This document shows positions 24,339 through 26,034 of a stretch of DNA of 26,034 bases, piece after piece (the first letter of the stretch is position 1; every line of letters begins with the position of its first letter). The translations under genes and the position numbers were made by a program. The stretch comes from an uncultured Verrucomicrobiota bacterium. Lineage in GTDB: Bacteria > Verrucomicrobiota > Verrucomicrobiae > Verrucomicrobiales > DEV007. The DNA lies in NCBI GenBank assembly GCA_902591645.1, contig CACJBM010000025.1, positions 1 to 26,034 of the forward strand, read 5' to 3'. The notes under the pieces are model-generated. The model ran no database searches and was not told the DNA's origin. It saw only the letters and a list, made by a program, of their open reading frames with translations.

Positions 24339-24447
24339 TTTTGTTCAGAGTTTGTTTATTTTCCGCTTTGTGACATAACTACAAAGCCGGGGGGTCAATT
24401 TTATTGTATCTTCCTCTAGTGTCAAACTGGAGATTGCAGATGAAGTT

Positions 24448-26034
24448 TTAATTATCTACAATTTTAAAATCCACTAAGCGCTGATCAAGGTCAACTCTTT
24501 CAACGGCCACGAGTATCTTTTGCCCTGCTTCGAAGGTCCGCTTTGGCTTTGAGCCTACGAACCGGTTCATTGATCCATCGAACCAGTACCCGCCAGGGCA
24601 ATTCGGTAAGGCATGTTCTGGAACGAGCCCCTTAATGAAGTGATCCGTTAATTCAATGAAGAGTCCTTTACGGCGAACATCATGGATGATTGCCGGATGA
24701 GTTGTTGGTGACGAACCTTCAGAGTCCTTCGTTTCAAGCCATAGGAATTCAAGTTGTTTTAGTTTTTGAGATTCCATTTCAGCGCTCGCGGAGTTGCGTT
24801 CCGTGTCTGAAATGTGTTTAGCGATTCTATTCAGTTCTGGAAGCTTAGGCGTTTTGGCGGGGACTGTTCCAGTCACGGCGGCTAATACTCTGTGAACGAT
24901 TAGATCAGCGTACCGTCTTATAGGGCTCGTGAAATGAGTGTAGTTTGTCTTTGATAGTCCATAATGGCCGATCGGTTCTTCACTGTATGTGGCTCTTTTC
25001 ATGCTCTTTAAGAGTCCTACTTTGATGGCATGTTCCTCGGGCTGTCCTTGAACGGATTTGAGCAGGGATTGTAATTCGTTGGGTGAGGAGTTTAAGTCAC
25101 CCACTTCGAATCCATAATTAAGTACGAGTTGCCTGAATTCAAAGAGCTTGTCTGAGTCCGGATCCTCGTGGACCCGGTAAACTGAGGGCTTCATTTTTTC
25201 TTTGATGTGTTTGGCGACTGCCTCGTTAGCAGCGAGCATGAATTCCTCAATGAGTTGGTGACTCTCATCATTTTCTGTTTTCTCAAGAGCTATAGGTTTA
25301 CCGTTTTTATCTAGGACGGCTCTGACTTCAGGCATGTCGAGTTCGAGGGCCCCTGATTTGAAACGGCGTTCACGGAGTTTCTTAGCTAATTTCCATGCCG
25401 TGGATAATCTTTCACTGAAAGGGTCCTCAGGATCAGGTCTTTGCATCAGCGCGTACGCTTCCTTGTAGGTGAACCGTCTTGCACTATTAATGACTGCCTT
25501 ACAGAAACGTACGGATTTAGGTGAACCGTTCTTATTGAACTGCATAATGGCCGCGTGTGTGAGGCGGTCCTTTAGAGGAACTAGTGAACATAAGCCATTA
25601 CTCAATTTTTCAGGTAGCATGGGAATGACCCGGTCCGCAAGGTAAGTGCTGTTTCCTCGATAATAAGCCTCTTTATCAAGTAGGCTCTTTGGTCTCACGT
25701 AGTGGGCAACGTCTGCAATGTGCACTGCCAGTTCCCAGTTCCCATCCTTTGTTTTCTCAACTAAAATAGCATCATCAAAGTCGCGGGCATCATCCGGATC
25801 AATTGTGAATACTGGGCGGTCCCGCCAGTCTTCTCTGGACTGAATATCTTCTTCAGAAATGTGATCTGAGAAATTGTTCGTTTCTTGCGTCACTTCTTCA
25901 GGGAACTTTAAAGATAGCTTGTGGGCATAAATAATTTGCAAGATGTCTATTCCGGGCGTGCCTGGAGGCCCAAGATTTTCGACAATGTGACCTCTTGGAT
26001 GGGCTCTTTTGGAGAGCCAATCAGTGATAGCAAT
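24448..26034 (-). CDS. rnr: Ribonuclease R, 3' part of the gene (runs off the window)
   Basis: RNase R is a processive 3'-5' exoribonuclease of the RNB family that degrades structured RNA and takes part in RNA quality control. The visible 528 residues form the C-terminal part. The frame stays open to the last base (ITDWLSKRAHPRGHIVENLG at the edge is the cold-shock-like region before the catalytic domain), so the true start lies beyond position 26034 and the in-frame TTG at 25941 is internal. The RNB domain has the metal-binding DPDDARDFDDAI and the later THFTSPIRRYADLIVHR block. An S1 domain ends the protein (GLFIELTDHFIKGLVPE to VDLDQRLVDFKIV), without the long basic tail of the E. coli enzyme. 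It is separated from the epimerase gene by 109 bp and shares its direction. Confidence 0.93.
   Translation of the reverse strand: MAITDWLSKRAHPRGHIVENLGPPGTPGIDILQIIYAHKLSLKFPEEVTQETNNFSDHISEEDIQSREDWRDRPVFTIDPDDARDFDDAILVEKTKDGNWELAVHIADVAHYVRPKSLLDKEAYYRGNSTYLADRVIPMLPEKLSNGLCSLVPLKDRLTHAAIMQFNKNGSPKSVRFCKAVINSARRFTYKEAYALMQRPDPEDPFSERLSTAWKLAKKLRERRFKSGALELDMPEVRAVLDKNGKPIALEKTENDESHQLIEEFMLAANEAVAKHIKEKMKPSVYRVHEDPDSDKLFEFRQLVLNYGFEVGDLNSSPNELQSLLKSVQGQPEEHAIKVGLLKSMKRATYSEEPIGHYGLSKTNYTHFTSPIRRYADLIVHRVLAAVTGTVPAKTPKLPELNRIAKHISDTERNSASAEMESQKLKQLEFLWLETKDSEGSSPTTHPAIIHDVRRKGLFIELTDHFIKGLVPEHALPNCPGGYWFDGSMNRFVGSKPKRTFEAGQKILVAVERVDLDQRLVDFKIVDN

Noticed and set aside
24365..24387. Possible terminator between the RNase R and epimerase genes (GCTTTGT/ACAAAGC stem)
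   Set aside because: The 7-bp stem has no T run on either strand and lies upstream of the RNase R stop codon's expected side; it is not a convincing terminator.

Overview
The window looks like a chromosomal segment of a member of the Verrucomicrobiota, possibly an Opitutae/Puniceicoccales-like marine lineage. This is an inference from gene content: a type I sulfatase with a signal peptide, an abundant-type pseudopilin, a TIGR02001-like outer-membrane barrel, a plant-type GDP-mannose 3,5-epimerase, small verrucomicrobial-style hypothetical proteins, and starts that mostly lack Shine-Dalgarno sequences. No rRNA or marker phylogeny is available here, so the assignment is tentative.

Layout. Positions 1-3843 hold core genes: queA (-), a small lipoprotein (+), tyrS (+) and an MlaE-type permease (+). 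Next comes a conserved acidic hypothetical gene (-, 3856-4395). Positions 4456-9234 look like a small decayed integrative element. A 41-bp exact copy of the 3' half of tRNA-Val(UAC) lies at 4460-4500, and the intact tRNA gene lies at 9190-9264. Between them are a frameshifted integrase N-terminus, a NodU/CmcH-type O-carbamoyltransferase, a decayed second copy of the acidic hypothetical gene, and a formyltransferase fused to a GINT1-like domain. The two intact cargo genes both belong to families that decorate sugars or small molecules, so the element may alter a surface glycan.

Beyond the tRNA lie a sulfatase and an upstream exported protein (both -, probably one operon), a processive family 2 glycosyltransferase (+), an L,D-transpeptidase (+), rpsT (+), a small zinc-ribbon protein (+), an outer-membrane beta-barrel protein (+) and a pseudopilin (+). 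The last two are each followed by nearly the same GAAA-tetraloop terminator. priA (+) follows, then two glycine-zipper lipoproteins (-), pyruvate phosphate dikinase with a lysine-rich N-terminal tail (-), a GDP-mannose 3,5-epimerase-like enzyme (-), and the 3' part of an RNase R gene that runs off the right edge (-).

Functionally the window mixes housekeeping (tRNA modification, tRNA charging, ribosome, replication restart, RNA decay, PEP/pyruvate metabolism) with envelope and polysaccharide functions (glycosyltransferase, epimerase, sulfatase, L,D-transpeptidase, Mla permease, carbamoyl- and formyltransferases). The clearest unusual system is the tRNA-Val-associated element with its glycan-decorating cargo.
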